Source: RH-AL1 sp964244495 (GTDB lineage: Bacteria > Pseudomonadota > Alphaproteobacteria > Rhizobiales > Beijerinckiaceae). Taken from it: 64,000 bases of DNA. Position 1 is the stretch's first letter. Every line of letters begins with the position of its first letter. The notes under the pieces are model-generated. The model did no database searches, had not been told where the DNA came from, and saw only the letters and a list, made by a program, of their open reading frames with translations. A program made the translations under genes and the position numbers. Where the stretch lies: assembly GCA_964244495.1 (NCBI GenBank), contig CAXTIU010000005.1, positions 1 through 64,000 of the forward strand, given 5' to 3'. Shown here in pieces: positions 27,259 through 38,211 of the stretch.

Positions 27259-28152
27259 TCACCCCACCGCCAGCCCCATCCGCCCGGCGCGGTCCTGGAT
27301 GAACTGCCAGGCGGTGCGCCCCGAGCGGTTGGCGCGGGTGATCGCCCATTCCAGCGCCTCCGCCTCCAGCCCGGCCCCCTCCTGCCCGGCGCCCTCGAGC
27401 CCGTAGTGCTCGGCGTAGCCGCGCACCATCGCGAGGTACTCGTCCTGCGAGCACTTGTGGAAGCCGAGCCACAGGCCGAACCGGTCGGACAGCGACACCT
27501 TCTCCTCCACCGCCTCGCCGGGGTTGATGGCGGTGGCGCGCTCGTTGTCGAGCATCTCGCGCGGCATCAGGTGGCGGCGGTTGGAGGTGGCGTAGAACAG
27601 CACGTTGGGGGGGCGCCCCTCCAGCCCGCCCTCCAGCACCGCCTTCAGCGACTTGTAGGACGTGTCGTCGAAGTCGAACGACAGGTCGTCGCAGAACAGG
27701 AGGAAGCGGTAGGGGGTGGGCCGCACCATGGCCATCAGGCGCGGCAGGCCGTCGATGTCCTCGCGGTGGATCTCGACGAGTTTCAAGGGCAGGGCGTCGG
27801 GACGCGCCGCGTTGACCGCCGCGTGCGCCGCCTTGACCAGCGACGACTTGCCCATGCCGCGCGCGCCCCACAGCAGCACGTTGTTGGCGGCGTGGCCGCG
27901 CGCGAAGCGTTCGGTGTTGTCGGTGAGGATGTCGCGGACGCGGTCGATGCCGCGCAGGAGGTCGATCGCGACGCGGCTGACGTGGGCCACCGGCAGCAGG
28001 CTGGATGTTTCCGCCTGCCAAACGAAGGCGTCGGCGGCCTCGAAGTCCGGAGCCGGCGCGGGCTTCGGGACGAGCGCCTCCAGCGCGTCGGCGATGCGGC
28101 GCAGCGTGGCCGCCGTGTCGGGTGCGGCGAGGCTGGGATCGGCTTGGGTCAT
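27259..28152 (-). CDS. DUF815 family AAA-type ATPase
   Basis: A 297-residue protein with Walker A GARGMGKSSL near residue 97 and Walker B FLLFCDDLSF, followed by ATSNRRHLMPREM, all diagnostic of DUF815. The family is widespread in Proteobacteria; its substrate and partners are not characterised. It lacks an obvious protease or helicase domain. It runs leftward toward the permease, with a 594-base non-coding stretch upstream. Confidence 0.88.
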   Translation of the reverse strand: MTQADPSLAAPDTAATLRRIADALEALVPKPAPAPDFEAADAFVWQAETSSLLPVAHVSRVAIDLLRGIDRVRDILTDNTERFARGHAANNVLLWGARGMGKSSLVKAAHAAVNAARPDALPLKLVEIHREDIDGLPRLMAMVRPTPYRFLLFCDDLSFDFDDTSYKSLKAVLEGGLEGRPPNVLFYATSNRRHLMPREMLDNERATAINPGEAVEEKVSLSDRFGLWLGFHKCSQDEYLAMVRGYAEHYGLEGAGQEGAGLEAEALEWAITRANRSGRTAWQFIQDRAGRMGLAVG

Positions 28153-28746
28153 GGCGTCAGGTGCTGGCCGACCCGCGCGGCGATGTCCAGCGAAAACGCG
28201 GTGGACACCATGCCCGACATCCCGGGGCGGCGCGGCCGGACCCGGGCGGCGTCCCGCGATCGCCGCGTCGGCCGCCGCGCGGGGCGCGATCCTCGCCCTC
28301 CCTGTCGCGCCACGGGGGTTCCCGCTTCGCGAGCCCCGCGACGGCGAAGGGACGGTCCAGCGCCGATCGCACATGAGGCCGTCACCGGCGCCCCCGCTCG
28401 TCCCGACCTGTCTCCGCGTGTCGCCACCCCCATGGCCGCGCCGTCGTACGCGGCCTCGCCGCCCGGCGGTGCGAAGGCGCCGAACTGGAAATCCCGTGGG
28501 CTTGCCTTTCGCGGCACGCGGGGCGATCCTTCGCCGGTCGGCGCCGGGATGCCCGCGCTCCGCGCCTTTGGCATCGTACGTCGGGGTCGATGTCGGCGGA
28601 CCCTGACGGGGTCGCACCCCGGCGTCGGCGTTCGCGGACCGTGGCACGCCCGCGCGTCGACGTTCGGCGACGTGGCTCGACCATCCGATGTCGGCGATGG
28701 CCGACTCGCCCGCCCCCGATGTCGGCGACGGCCGACATCGACGCGC
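28153..28746. other. Long intergenic stretch without a supported gene
   Basis: About 590 bases between the DUF815 start and the end of the mutase gene. Open frames on both strands are low-complexity Arg/Pro/Ala and lack family signatures, so I call none. It must contain the DUF815 promoter. A perfect hairpin lies at its right end, 28717-28740. Confidence 0.5.
28717..28740. terminator. Hairpin just downstream of the mutase gene
   Basis: A 10-bp perfect stem CGATGTCGGC/GCCGACATCG pairs 28717-28726 with 28731-28740 around GACG, six bases past the leftward mutase stop. There is no T run. An imperfect partial copy of the left arm occurs at 28686-28705. A probable transcript end or 3' stabiliser. 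Confidence 0.45.
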
Positions 28747-30912
<2,166 letters not shown>

Positions 30913-30945
30913 GACCGGCTTGCCTCCAAGCGTTGGGGCGTCAGG

Positions 30946-32730
30946 CTACGCCATTTCGGCGGCGGCGCCGAGGGCCGCCGTGAGAACATCTAACATCGGG
31001 CAGCCGTCGTGGACGAAGTCGTCGATCCCCGCCGTTCGCCAGAGGCCCTCGTTCGGTCCCGGCGCGCCGGCGAGGAGGACGCGTCGGGCGCCGGCCGCCT
31101 TCAGGACGCCGATGACGCCCGCCGCTTCCGCGACGTCGTCGGCGCCCGGGCCGCAAAGGCAGGCGACGGCGGCGCCGCTCGCGGCGAAGGGCGCGGCGAC
31201 CCGCGCGTGGTCGAGGGGCGCTTCAGCGGCGGATTCGACCGCCTCCATGCCGGCCGCCGCGAAGAAATTGGCCGCCTCGCCCGCCCGCGGACCGAAGGCG
31301 GCCGGCGGTCCCATCGTCGCGAGGAACACGATCGGTCGGCCCGCCATGCCCTCCGCCCGGTCGCGGAGCGCCTCGAAGGGTTCGGCGTCGCGCGAGGCGG
31401 GCAGGGCGTCCGGGCCCCACGGCTCCGCCCGGGTCGACGGCGTCGCCAGCACCGGCAGGTCGCGGGCGGCCAGGCTCGGGAAGCGGGTGGTGCCGACGAT
31501 GGCGCGATCGCCGGCGGCGACCGCCCGCGCCCGCGACGCGGCGGTCGCGGCGACGCGGGTCCGCCACGCGCCGGAGCGGAGCGAGGCGGCCATGCCGCCC
31601 TCGCGCTCGATTTCCTGGAACAGGGTCCAGGCGCGTTCGCACAACGCCTCCGTCAGGGCTTCGGGACCGCCAGCCCCGGCGGCCGGGTCGACGATCCGGC
31701 CGAGGTGGGCCTCGTCGAGCAGCACCCGTCCGATGTTGCGGGCGAGGCGCCGCGCGTTCCCGTCCGGCAGGCCGCGCGGCAGGGTCATCGGCAGCACGCC
31801 GACGGCGTCCGCGCCCCCCAGGCCCGCCGCCATCGCGCCGACGGTGGCGCGCAGGGCGTTGGTCCAGGGGTCGCGGCGGGTCATCGCCCGCCACGAGGTT
31901 TCGGCATGGAGGCGGATCGGCTTCGGGTCGAGGCCGCACGCCGCCTCGACCCGTGCCCACAGCCGTCGCATCGCCCGGACCTTGGCCAGCCCCTCGAACA
32001 GGTCGGCATCCACCGCCAGGAGGAAGCCGATCGCGCCGGTGGCCCGCGCCAGCGGCCAGCCGGCCGCTTCCAGACGCCGCAGGTAGGCGACGCCACCGGC
32101 CAGCACGGTCGCCAGTTCCTGTCCCGCGCTCGCGCCGGCCTCGTGGCTCGGCCGTCCATCGGCGAGGAACACGCGGCCGGTCAGGCCGGCGTCGCGGCCA
32201 CGGCCGAGGATCGCGTCGAGGTCGTCGGGCGGCGCGCCGCCGAGGCGGACCTCGATCCCGAGCGGATCGTAGCCGACGTCGATCGCCAGACCGGCGCTGG
32301 TCAGCCGCCGTCGCTCCACGAGGTCGGACACCGCCGCGAGCGCCGCCGCCGTGCCGGTCCCGGCGTCGAGCCGCAGGCCGATGAGGTCGATCTCGACGCC
32401 GGCCAGGACGCGCTCGACGGCGTCGACCGCGATGCCGAAGCCGCGCGCGAACGGGCCGCGCGCGAAGACGAGGGTCAGAGCGTCGGCGCCGCCCCCGAGG
32501 TCCTCCAGCGCGGCGGCGTTGGCCCGCTCGGGATCGGGATCGTCCACGCGCTGCGCGATCGACCAGTCGGCGGCGTCGCGCCAGGCGCGGGGGCCGTCAT
32601 GGCGGCGCGCGTGCAGGGGTGCCAGCGCGATGCCGTCGGCCGTCGTCGCCGACAGCCGCTCGAGCGCGCCGCCCCCCAGCGCCTTGACCGCGAGCCTCTG
32701 CCAATCGGCTTCGATGGGGGCGTTTGGCAC
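30946..32730 (-). CDS. mutA: Methylmalonyl-CoA mutase small (non-catalytic) subunit
   Basis: A 594-residue homologue of the mutase large subunit that pairs with it in heterodimeric enzymes. The barrel region is diverged (DPWTNALRATVGAMAAGLGG matches the QDVWNNVVRT region), and the C-terminal B12-like domain lacks DxHxxG, so it binds no cofactor. It starts at GTG 32730 and ends just before the large subunit, the usual small-then-large order. Gene symbols mutA/mcmB are used variably for this subunit. Confidence 0.92.
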   Translation of the reverse strand: MPNAPIEADWQRLAVKALGGGALERLSATTADGIALAPLHARRHDGPRAWRDAADWSIAQRVDDPDPERANAAALEDLGGGADALTLVFARGPFARGFGIAVDAVERVLAGVEIDLIGLRLDAGTGTAAALAAVSDLVERRRLTSAGLAIDVGYDPLGIEVRLGGAPPDDLDAILGRGRDAGLTGRVFLADGRPSHEAGASAGQELATVLAGGVAYLRRLEAAGWPLARATGAIGFLLAVDADLFEGLAKVRAMRRLWARVEAACGLDPKPIRLHAETSWRAMTRRDPWTNALRATVGAMAAGLGGADAVGVLPMTLPRGLPDGNARRLARNIGRVLLDEAHLGRIVDPAAGAGGPEALTEALCERAWTLFQEIEREGGMAASLRSGAWRTRVAATAASRARAVAAGDRAIVGTTRFPSLAARDLPVLATPSTRAEPWGPDALPASRDAEPFEALRDRAEGMAGRPIVFLATMGPPAAFGPRAGEAANFFAAAGMEAVESAAEAPLDHARVAAPFAASGAAVACLCGPGADDVAEAAGVIGVLKAAGARRVLLAGAPGPNEGLWRTAGIDDFVHDGCPMLDVLTAALGAAAEMA

Positions 32731-32775
32731 GGTGCTCGGTCTCCAGGGTCGGGATTGACGGCGTCGATCGGCCTG

Positions 32776-33168
32776 TCAGATGAACTGGCCGAGCCCGGGT
32801 ATGGCCGCCGCGACCTTGCCGACGCGCTCGTCGCCCGCCTTCTCGCGGGCGAAGGCGAAGATTTCCTTGCCGACCGTCGTCATCTGGCCTGTGCCGAGTC
32901 CGATGCCGGTGAGCTGCGAGGCGAGCCCCATCAGGCCGCCACCGCCGCCCATCATGTTCATGAGGCCGCCCATCATGCCCGTGCCCTTGGGGTTGTCGGC
33001 CGCGCCCGCCGCCGCCGCCTCCACGGCCCCCGGGACCTGCGGCAGCATGTCGTCGACCTCCGCCGGCGCTTCCTTCTTCAGGAAGGCGAAGACGAGGTTG
33101 ATCGCGCGTCGGGCCTGATCCGCCGGGATGTCCGCCGCCGCGGCGACCCGCGCGATAAGCTCTTCCAT
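32776..33168 (-). CDS. DUF2267-like small protein with Gly/Met-rich centre
   Basis: A 130-residue soluble protein. The N-terminal 55 residues (MEELIARVAAAADIP, then AINLVFAFLKKEAP) look like a helical DUF2267-type domain. The middle is Gly/Met-rich with repeated GGLM/NMMGG, and the C-terminus is helical. AGAGG six bases before ATG 33168 supports the start. It lies 45 bases upstream of the mutase small-subunit gene on the same strand, so it may share a transcript, but no functional link is apparent. Family assignment is tentative. Confidence 0.65.
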   Translation of the reverse strand: MEELIARVAAAADIPADQARRAINLVFAFLKKEAPAEVDDMLPQVPGAVEAAAAGAADNPKGTGMMGGLMNMMGGGGGLMGLASQLTGIGLGTGQMTTVGKEIFAFAREKAGDERVGKVAAAIPGLGQFI

Positions 33169-33323
33169 GGGACCTCTCGGTTGAGGCAACTCGCCTTGTC
33201 CGCTTTAGTGCCGACCCGTCGGGACGAAATCAAGTCGCCGGACCCGGAACGCCGCCGGTGGCGGCGGACCGATCCCGGTGGAGGCGGCACGCGCCGGCCG
33301 GGCGCCGTCGCGCGGGCGTCCCG

Positions 33324-33998
33324 TCAATCGAGCTTCATGCCGCTTTCGGCGGAGAGAACCTTGACGAGGCGGGGGCTCATCTCGCCTTTGACCGGCAGGT
33401 GCTTGTCCTTCTCGAAGGCCTCGATCGCCTTCCTGGTCTGCGGACCGAACGTGCCGCTCGGCTTGACGGCGAAGCCCAGCTTGGCGAGGGCGCGCTGGAT
33501 GCCGAGCACGGCCTTGCCATCCGACTTGGCCGTCGCCTTGTCGCCGCCGCCGCCGTTCAGGAGCCGCGCGATCGCGTCCCCGTCCGCCACTTTGTCGTCC
33601 GCCGCCTTGTCGGGCGAGGCGGCGGCGTGACGGGGTTTGGCCGGCACCGGCGGCGGCGCGGGGGGCGCCACGGCGGCCGGCGCCGGTGCCGGCTTGACCG
33701 GGACGGCGGCCGGCGGGGCCGCGTCCCTGGGCACGGCGAGCGTTTGGCCGAACAGCGGGGCGGGATGCCGGCTTTTCTGCATCACCAGGGCATTGACCAT
33801 GATGCCGCCGGCCACCGCCGCGCCCATGCCGATGGCCGCGACGCGCGCGACCTTGGTCATGTCCAGGCGGGAGCGCTTGCCCTTCCCGCCCTTGCGCTTC
33901 TTGGACGGCACCGGTTGAGGCTTGCGTGGGACGGCCCTGCGCCGGGGCTCGAACGCGCCGAAATCGTCATCGAAGGTCGCGGCGGCTGCGTTAGGCAC
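33324..33998 (-). CDS. Membrane-anchored peptidoglycan-binding-domain protein
   Basis: A 224-residue protein in four parts: a basic cytoplasmic head (KKRKGGKGKRSR), one membrane helix near residues 48-72, a Pro/Ala-rich spacer of about 70 residues, and a C-terminal peptidoglycan-binding PF01471-type domain (IQRALAKLGF, GTFGPQTRKAIEAFEKDKHL). It should tether to or sense the cell wall from the inner membrane. GTG 33998 overlaps the end of the kinase gene by 8 bases (GTGCCTAA), implying translational coupling. Confidence 0.82.
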   Translation of the reverse strand: MPNAAAATFDDDFGAFEPRRRAVPRKPQPVPSKKRKGGKGKRSRLDMTKVARVAAIGMGAAVAGGIMVNALVMQKSRHPAPLFGQTLAVPRDAAPPAAVPVKPAPAPAAVAPPAPPPVPAKPRHAAASPDKAADDKVADGDAIARLLNGGGGDKATAKSDGKAVLGIQRALAKLGFAVKPSGTFGPQTRKAIEAFEKDKHLPVKGEMSPRLVKVLSAESGMKLD

Positions 33999-35790
33999 TT
34001 TGCTTCACCCTGGCGGTTTGGGATCGGATGGCGTCCTCGGCGAGCGAGCGACGGGCGATGGTCTCGATGGTCGCCGACGTGTCGGGCGCGGCGAGGCGGC
34101 AATCGAGCGGCAACCGGATCGTGACGGCCGTGCCACGGCCGGGTTCGCTCTCGATGGCCATCGACCCGCCGTGAAGACCGACGAGGCCGCGCACGACGGA
34201 CAGGCCGAGCCCCGTGCCTTCGTAGGGACGGCTCAGGGACGCGCGCGCCTGGAAGAAAGGCTGGCCCAGCTGTTCGAGATCGGCGGCGGCGATGCCGATG
34301 CCGGTGTCGCCGACGGTGAGCGCCAGCGTCGTGCCCTCGTGCCGCGCCTTGAGGGTGACCCGCCCCCGCGCCGGCGTGAACTTCACGGCGTTCGACAGGA
34401 TGTTGATGAGGATCTGCTTGCAGGCGCGCTTGTCGGCGACGAGTTCGTCCAACGCGTGCGGGTAGTCGCGCACCAGCTCGATCCCGCGGTCGCGGACCTC
34501 CAGCGCGATCATGTCGCAGCACAGGTCCATCAGCGGCGCGACGGCGAAAGGTTCCGGCAGGATGGCGAAGGTGCCGGACTGGATCTTGGATATGTCGAGG
34601 ATCGAGTTGACGACCGCCAGGAGGTGCTGGCCGGATTGGTTGACGATGCGCGCGTATTCCCGCTGCTTCTCGGCGTCGGCCGGCCGCAGGGTGTGGCTTC
34701 CCAGCATCTCCGAGAAGCCGATGATGGCGTTGAGCGGCGTGCGCAGTTCGTGGCTCATGTTGGCGATGAAGTGGTCCTTGGACCGCGCGGCGCTCTCGAC
34801 CGAGTGCTGCGCCCTCGCGACCTCCGCCTCGTGTTCGAAGGTGGCCGTGACGTCGCGGAGGACGGCGACGACCTCGGCGGCATGGCCCGGCCGCAGCAGG
34901 CGCCGGGCCCGCATCTCGATGCGCAGATGGCGCGGTTCGGGGCGCCAGGGCCGCAGCCGGATCTCGGCGATCGTCGCGAGGCCGCCGTGGGCGTCGCCTT
35001 GGGCGGCATCGTCGATCGCCTTGAGGAAGGCGGGGCGGTCGGCGACGTGGACGCGGTCGAGGAGGCCTCGCCCGCCCAGCGCGGGAGCGGGTGCGCCGAG
35101 CAGCCCCTCGCACGCTGCGGAGGCGTCGTCGACGCGGCCGGACGCGTCGAGCCAGACCACGACGTCGCCGAGCGTTTCGCCGATGGTGCGCGCGCGTTCG
35201 ACCTCGTGGTGCAGATGGCCGCGCGTGAGCCCCGTCAGCCGGGTGGCGCGGTGAACGAGCGGCCCCGCGTAAAGCAGCGTGAGGGCGCCGGCCAGCGCGG
35301 CCTCGCCCGCCCCCGCGCCCGCCACGCTCCATCCCCCGGCCGCCGCCAGCGGGAGCAGCGCGCCGGCCAGCGCCGTCGCCGGCACCGCGCCGCGACCGAC
35401 CACCGTCTCGCCGCACAAGGCCGCCTCGATCGCTGCCACCAGAAGGCAGGCGGAGGCGCCGCCGACGCGGCCGGTGCCGAGCGCCAACGCGAGCGCGATG
35501 CCGACGGGGCCGCCGAGCGCGACGGCGTGGGCGACCGCGAGACGGCCGGTGCGGCTGGCGATCGTCGCGGCGGCGAGCGGCAGCAGGGCGAGGGCGAAGA
35601 TGACGGCGCCGGCCGTGTCCGGTGCGCCGTGAAACGCGAGGTAGAAGGGCGCGATGGCCAGTGCCGCGAAGGTGGTGGCGAGCTTCAGCGCGATGAACGA
35701 GCGGTGACGCTCCCGTTCCACCGGCGCCGCCACCACCGAGGGATGCACCAGCGCGCTCGTCAAGGCGGATAGGCTCTGGAACGCGCTCAA
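33991..35790 (-). CDS. Multipass membrane sensor histidine kinase, DivJ/PleC-like
   Basis: A 599-residue kinase. About six hydrophobic segments lie between residues 35 and 180, followed by a PAS-like domain (about 205-325). HisKA has ANMSHELRTPLNAIIGFSEM with His 347, and HATPase_c has ILINILSNAVKFTP, DTGIGI and GTGLGLS. The HisKA signature is that of alphaproteobacterial cell-cycle kinases (DivJ, PleC, PdhS). There is no receiver domain and no adjacent regulator. It starts at TTG 35790 with GGAG 8 bases upstream. Overlap with the peptidoglycan-binding gene suggests an envelope-related signal. Confidence 0.88.
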   Translation of the reverse strand: MSAFQSLSALTSALVHPSVVAAPVERERHRSFIALKLATTFAALAIAPFYLAFHGAPDTAGAVIFALALLPLAAATIASRTGRLAVAHAVALGGPVGIALALALGTGRVGGASACLLVAAIEAALCGETVVGRGAVPATALAGALLPLAAAGGWSVAGAGAGEAALAGALTLLYAGPLVHRATRLTGLTRGHLHHEVERARTIGETLGDVVVWLDASGRVDDASAACEGLLGAPAPALGGRGLLDRVHVADRPAFLKAIDDAAQGDAHGGLATIAEIRLRPWRPEPRHLRIEMRARRLLRPGHAAEVVAVLRDVTATFEHEAEVARAQHSVESAARSKDHFIANMSHELRTPLNAIIGFSEMLGSHTLRPADAEKQREYARIVNQSGQHLLAVVNSILDISKIQSGTFAILPEPFAVAPLMDLCCDMIALEVRDRGIELVRDYPHALDELVADKRACKQILINILSNAVKFTPARGRVTLKARHEGTTLALTVGDTGIGIAAADLEQLGQPFFQARASLSRPYEGTGLGLSVVRGLVGLHGGSMAIESEPGRGTAVTIRLPLDCRLAAPDTSATIETIARRSLAEDAIRSQTARVKQSA

Positions 35791-36069
35791 GGACGATACT
35801 CCACGCGCCGGCCCGGTGCCCGAAGGCCGGAAGCGCGACGCCCGAACCCTCGCAGGCCGGCCTTAATGAACGCTGAGCCGGACGGGCGTCCCCGCCGCGT
35901 CGGACCGGCTCGGAGACGGGCGATCGGCGCTCATGCTTTCCGCTTCCTTGCCTCGCGCCCCCGTTCCTCCCGGCTCGCGCGTCGTCCCGGGCCTCGGGGG
36001 CACGCGCCGCCGCCACGAAGTCTTACGATCTCCGGCGTAGCATCGACGCGTCGATCGGAGGCGGCGACC

Positions 36070-36438
36070 ATGCCCATGCTGCGTTGCGCGTTCTGGCTCG
36101 CGATCGTCTACGCCTCCATCCTGTTGCACCCCCGCGCGTCGACGAGTGGGGAGGGGGCTGGGGAGGCGGTGGCGGCGAAGGTCGCCGGCATGGCCGCTCT
36201 GTGCGGGAGGCGGGCCGGCGCGTGCGGCGATGCGGCACGCGATGCCGCCGGGCTGGCCGAGCTGTTCGCCGCGAGCGTCGCCGATCCCGCTCGGCCGCTG
36301 ACGGACTGGGCGGCGGCCGAGCTTGCCTCCGGGAACGGGCCGGCGCGCGTCGCCGCCGGCGACAGGCCGGGGATCCCGTCGCCCGTGCCCGACCCGCGTC
36401 GTCGCGCGCGGGGGCGGGTGCTGACGGGACCGCCCTGA
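36070..36438 (+). CDS. Small exported DUF5330-like protein
   Basis: A 122-residue protein whose first 24 residues form a signal anchor (MPMLRCAFWLAIVYASILL). AALCGRRAGACGDAARDAAG carries a pair of Cys as in the DUF5330 pattern (FCERxPExC). The C-terminal third is Pro/Arg-rich and probably disordered. GGAGG lies upstream of ATG 36070. The family is restricted to Hyphomicrobiales and has no known function. It is followed at 40 bases by sufE. Confidence 0.62.
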   Translation: MPMLRCAFWLAIVYASILLHPRASTSGEGAGEAVAAKVAGMAALCGRRAGACGDAARDAAGLAELFAASVADPARPLTDWAAAELASGNGPARVAAGDRPGIPSPVPDPRRRARGRVLTGPP

Positions 36439-36478
36439 TCCTGTAGGAGGGAAGCGAACCGATCACGGATGCGGACTG

Positions 36479-36898
36479 ATGGACCTGAACGAGATCATCG
36501 AGACCTTCGATCTTCTCGACGACTGGGATGACAGGTATCGATACCTGATCGAACTCGGGCGCGAACTCGAGCCGCTGGAGCCGGAAGCCCACGACGACGA
36601 GCACAAGGTCCGTGGCTGCGCCAGCCAGGTTTGGTTGAGCACGACCGTGCGGCGGGACGGTCCGGAGCCCCGCCTCACCTTCAAGGGCGATAGCGACGCC
36701 CACATCGTGCGGGGCCTCATCACGCTCGTCCTCGCGCTGTACTCGGGCAAGACCAGCAGCGAGATCGCCGGCCTCGACCCGCAGCCGGTGTTCGAGAAGC
36801 TCGGCTTGTCGTCCCACTTGACGCCGCAACGCTCCAACGGCGTTCGGGCCATGGTCGAGCGGATCAAAGGCGACGCGAGGGAGGCGCGGGGCTCTTAG
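36479..36898 (+). CDS. sufE: SufE-family sulfur acceptor protein
   Basis: A 139-residue cytosolic protein that takes persulfide sulfur from the cysteine desulfurase SufS and passes it to Fe-S cluster assembly. The acceptor Cys sits in HKVRGCASQVWL near residue 49, and GLITLVLALYSGKTSSEI is the conserved helix. Length is typical. The rest of the suf operon is not in the window. Confidence 0.94.
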   Translation: MDLNEIIETFDLLDDWDDRYRYLIELGRELEPLEPEAHDDEHKVRGCASQVWLSTTVRRDGPEPRLTFKGDSDAHIVRGLITLVLALYSGKTSSEIAGLDPQPVFEKLGLSSHLTPQRSNGVRAMVERIKGDAREARGS

Positions 36899-36940
36899 CC
36901 CGGAATCCTCGTGAACGCGCATGTCCCGGTGAAGCTGTGC

Positions 36941-36971
36941 GGCGCGGGCACCGTGAAGCAGTGCCCGCGCC
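36941..36971. terminator. GC hairpin between convergent sufE and mucR
   Basis: An 11-bp perfect stem GGCGCGGGCAC/GTGCCCGCGCC pairs 36941-36951 with 36961-36971 around a 9-base loop. It is centred in the gap between the two stop codons. No T run on either strand; a probable bidirectional barrier. Confidence 0.5.
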
Positions 36972-36978
36972 GAGGATC

Positions 36979-37392
36979 TCAGCGCCTGCGGCGTTGCTGG
37001 CCGAGGCCCATCTGCTTGGCGAGGGTGGAGCGCGCTTGGGCGTAGCTCGGCGCCACCATCGGGTAGTCCGGCGCGAGACCCCACTTGTCCCGATAGTCCT
37101 CGGGCGACAGGTTGTACTGCGTCCGCAGGTGCCGCTTGAGCGACCTGAACTTGCGGCCGTCCTCCAGGCAGACGATGAAGTCGTTGGTCACCGACTTCTT
37201 CGCCGGCACCGCCGGCTTGAGGGCCTCGACGACCGGCGGGACAATGTCGGTCGCCACCCGGATCAGGGCGGTATGCACCTCGTTGATCAACGTCGGCAGG
37301 TCGCTCGCCGGCACGGAGTTGTTGCTGACATAGGCTGATACGATATCGACGGTTAATCCTAGGGTCTCATCGAGACCTGACATCTCGCTCAT
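36979..37392 (-). CDS. mucR: Ros/MucR-family transcriptional regulator without zinc ligands
   Basis: A 137-residue nucleoid-associated regulator that binds AT-rich DNA and silences many genes in Hyphomicrobiales. The N-terminal half is the oligomerisation region. The prokaryotic zinc-finger region reads CLEDGRKFRSLKRHLRTQY near residues 75-93. Only Cys 75 and His 88 of the C2H2 set remain, with Asp 78 for the second Cys and Gln/Tyr for the second His, as in zinc-free members described from Mesorhizobium loti. Its ATG overlaps the stop of the small upstream gene (ATGA). Confidence 0.93.
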   Translation of the reverse strand: MSEMSGLDETLGLTVDIVSAYVSNNSVPASDLPTLINEVHTALIRVATDIVPPVVEALKPAVPAKKSVTNDFIVCLEDGRKFRSLKRHLRTQYNLSPEDYRDKWGLAPDYPMVAPSYAQARSTLAKQMGLGQQRRRR

Positions 37393-37574
37393 GCTGTCCG
37401 CTCACCTCGGGTGAAGGTTTCTCGTGGATAGGGGATGTTCGTCGTCGCGCGACTGACGCGCCCGTTGCCGGCGTCCGAGCCGAACGGTGACGGCATCCAC
37501 TCGCGGACGTCCGTCGAATCGGCCTCGTCGCCGATCAAGAGGTCCACATACGACGGCGTGTCTTGGGAGTTCAA
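37389..37574 (-). CDS. Small acidic protein coupled to mucR
   Basis: A 61-residue frame whose stop overlaps the mucR start as ATGA. I do not recognise a family. The first 45 residues are acidic (VDLLIGDEADSTDVREW) and the end is basic. Codon third positions are mostly G or C over about 50 codons, as in real genes of this genome. The only start giving this length is TTG 37574, with no strong ribosome site, so the true start may differ. It could be a leader peptide for mucR or a small regulator. Confidence 0.45.
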   Translation of the reverse strand: MNSQDTPSYVDLLIGDEADSTDVREWMPSPFGSDAGNGRVSRATTNIPYPRETFTRGERTA

Positions 37575-37772
37575 GGTGGTTTAGTATGTAGGCGGCGGCC
37601 GGCCGCCGGCATTGCTGAATAGCGTCCGTATAAAGACCGATGTCCCGAGCATGACCGGCGTCGCCGCGGCATCGTCGGGGGCGCCCGCGACCCGGCGGCG
37701 GCCGGCATCGCGCAACCGCGTGGACCGCGCGCCCGTTACCGCTGAACGAGCTTGGCTCAGGGAGGTCCCTTC

Positions 37773-38207
37773 ATGACCCGCGACACGGCCGCTGGAAAGA
37801 TCATAAAGACCGACGCGCAATGGCGCGAACAGCTGACGCCCGAGCAGTACAGGGTCGCCCGCCAGCACGGGACGGAACGCCCGTTCACCGGCCCGCACCG
37901 GGACGAGAAGGCGGCGGGCGTCTACGCCTGCGTCTGCTGCGGCGAGCCCCTGTTCGACGGCGCGACCAAGTACGACTCCGGGACCGGATGGCCGAGCTTC
38001 AGCGCGCCGATCGCGCCAGACGCGGTGGAGGAGCACCGGGACAGGTCGTTGTTCATGCGGCGCACGGAGGTCCGCTGCGCCAGGTGCGAGGCCCATCTCG
38101 GTCACGTTTTTCCCGACGGGCCGCGGCCGACCGGACAGCGCTACTGCATGAACGGGCAGGCCTTGAGCTTCCACCGGGCCGCGAGCTTGCAAAAGGCGGA
38201 CAGGTAG
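37773..38207 (+). CDS. msrB: Peptide methionine-(R)-S-oxide reductase
   Basis: A 144-residue enzyme repairing the R-epimer of oxidised methionine. The zinc site has two CxxC pairs (YACVCCGEP and VRCARCEAH). The substrate block YDSGTGWPSF and the catalytic Cys in RYCMNG are intact. GGGAGG precedes ATG 37773. It ends 4 bases before the oligopeptidase GTG, so the two are co-transcribed. Confidence 0.95.
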   Translation: MTRDTAAGKIIKTDAQWREQLTPEQYRVARQHGTERPFTGPHRDEKAAGVYACVCCGEPLFDGATKYDSGTGWPSFSAPIAPDAVEEHRDRSLFMRRTEVRCARCEAHLGHVFPDGPRPTGQRYCMNGQALSFHRAASLQKADR

Positions 38208-38211
38208 CGCC

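Noticed and set aside
28149..28574. Leftward 141-residue frame in the gap before the DUF815 gene
   Set aside because: The composition is Arg/Pro/Ala-rich, the frame runs into the start of the DUF815 gene, and no domain or ribosome site is visible.
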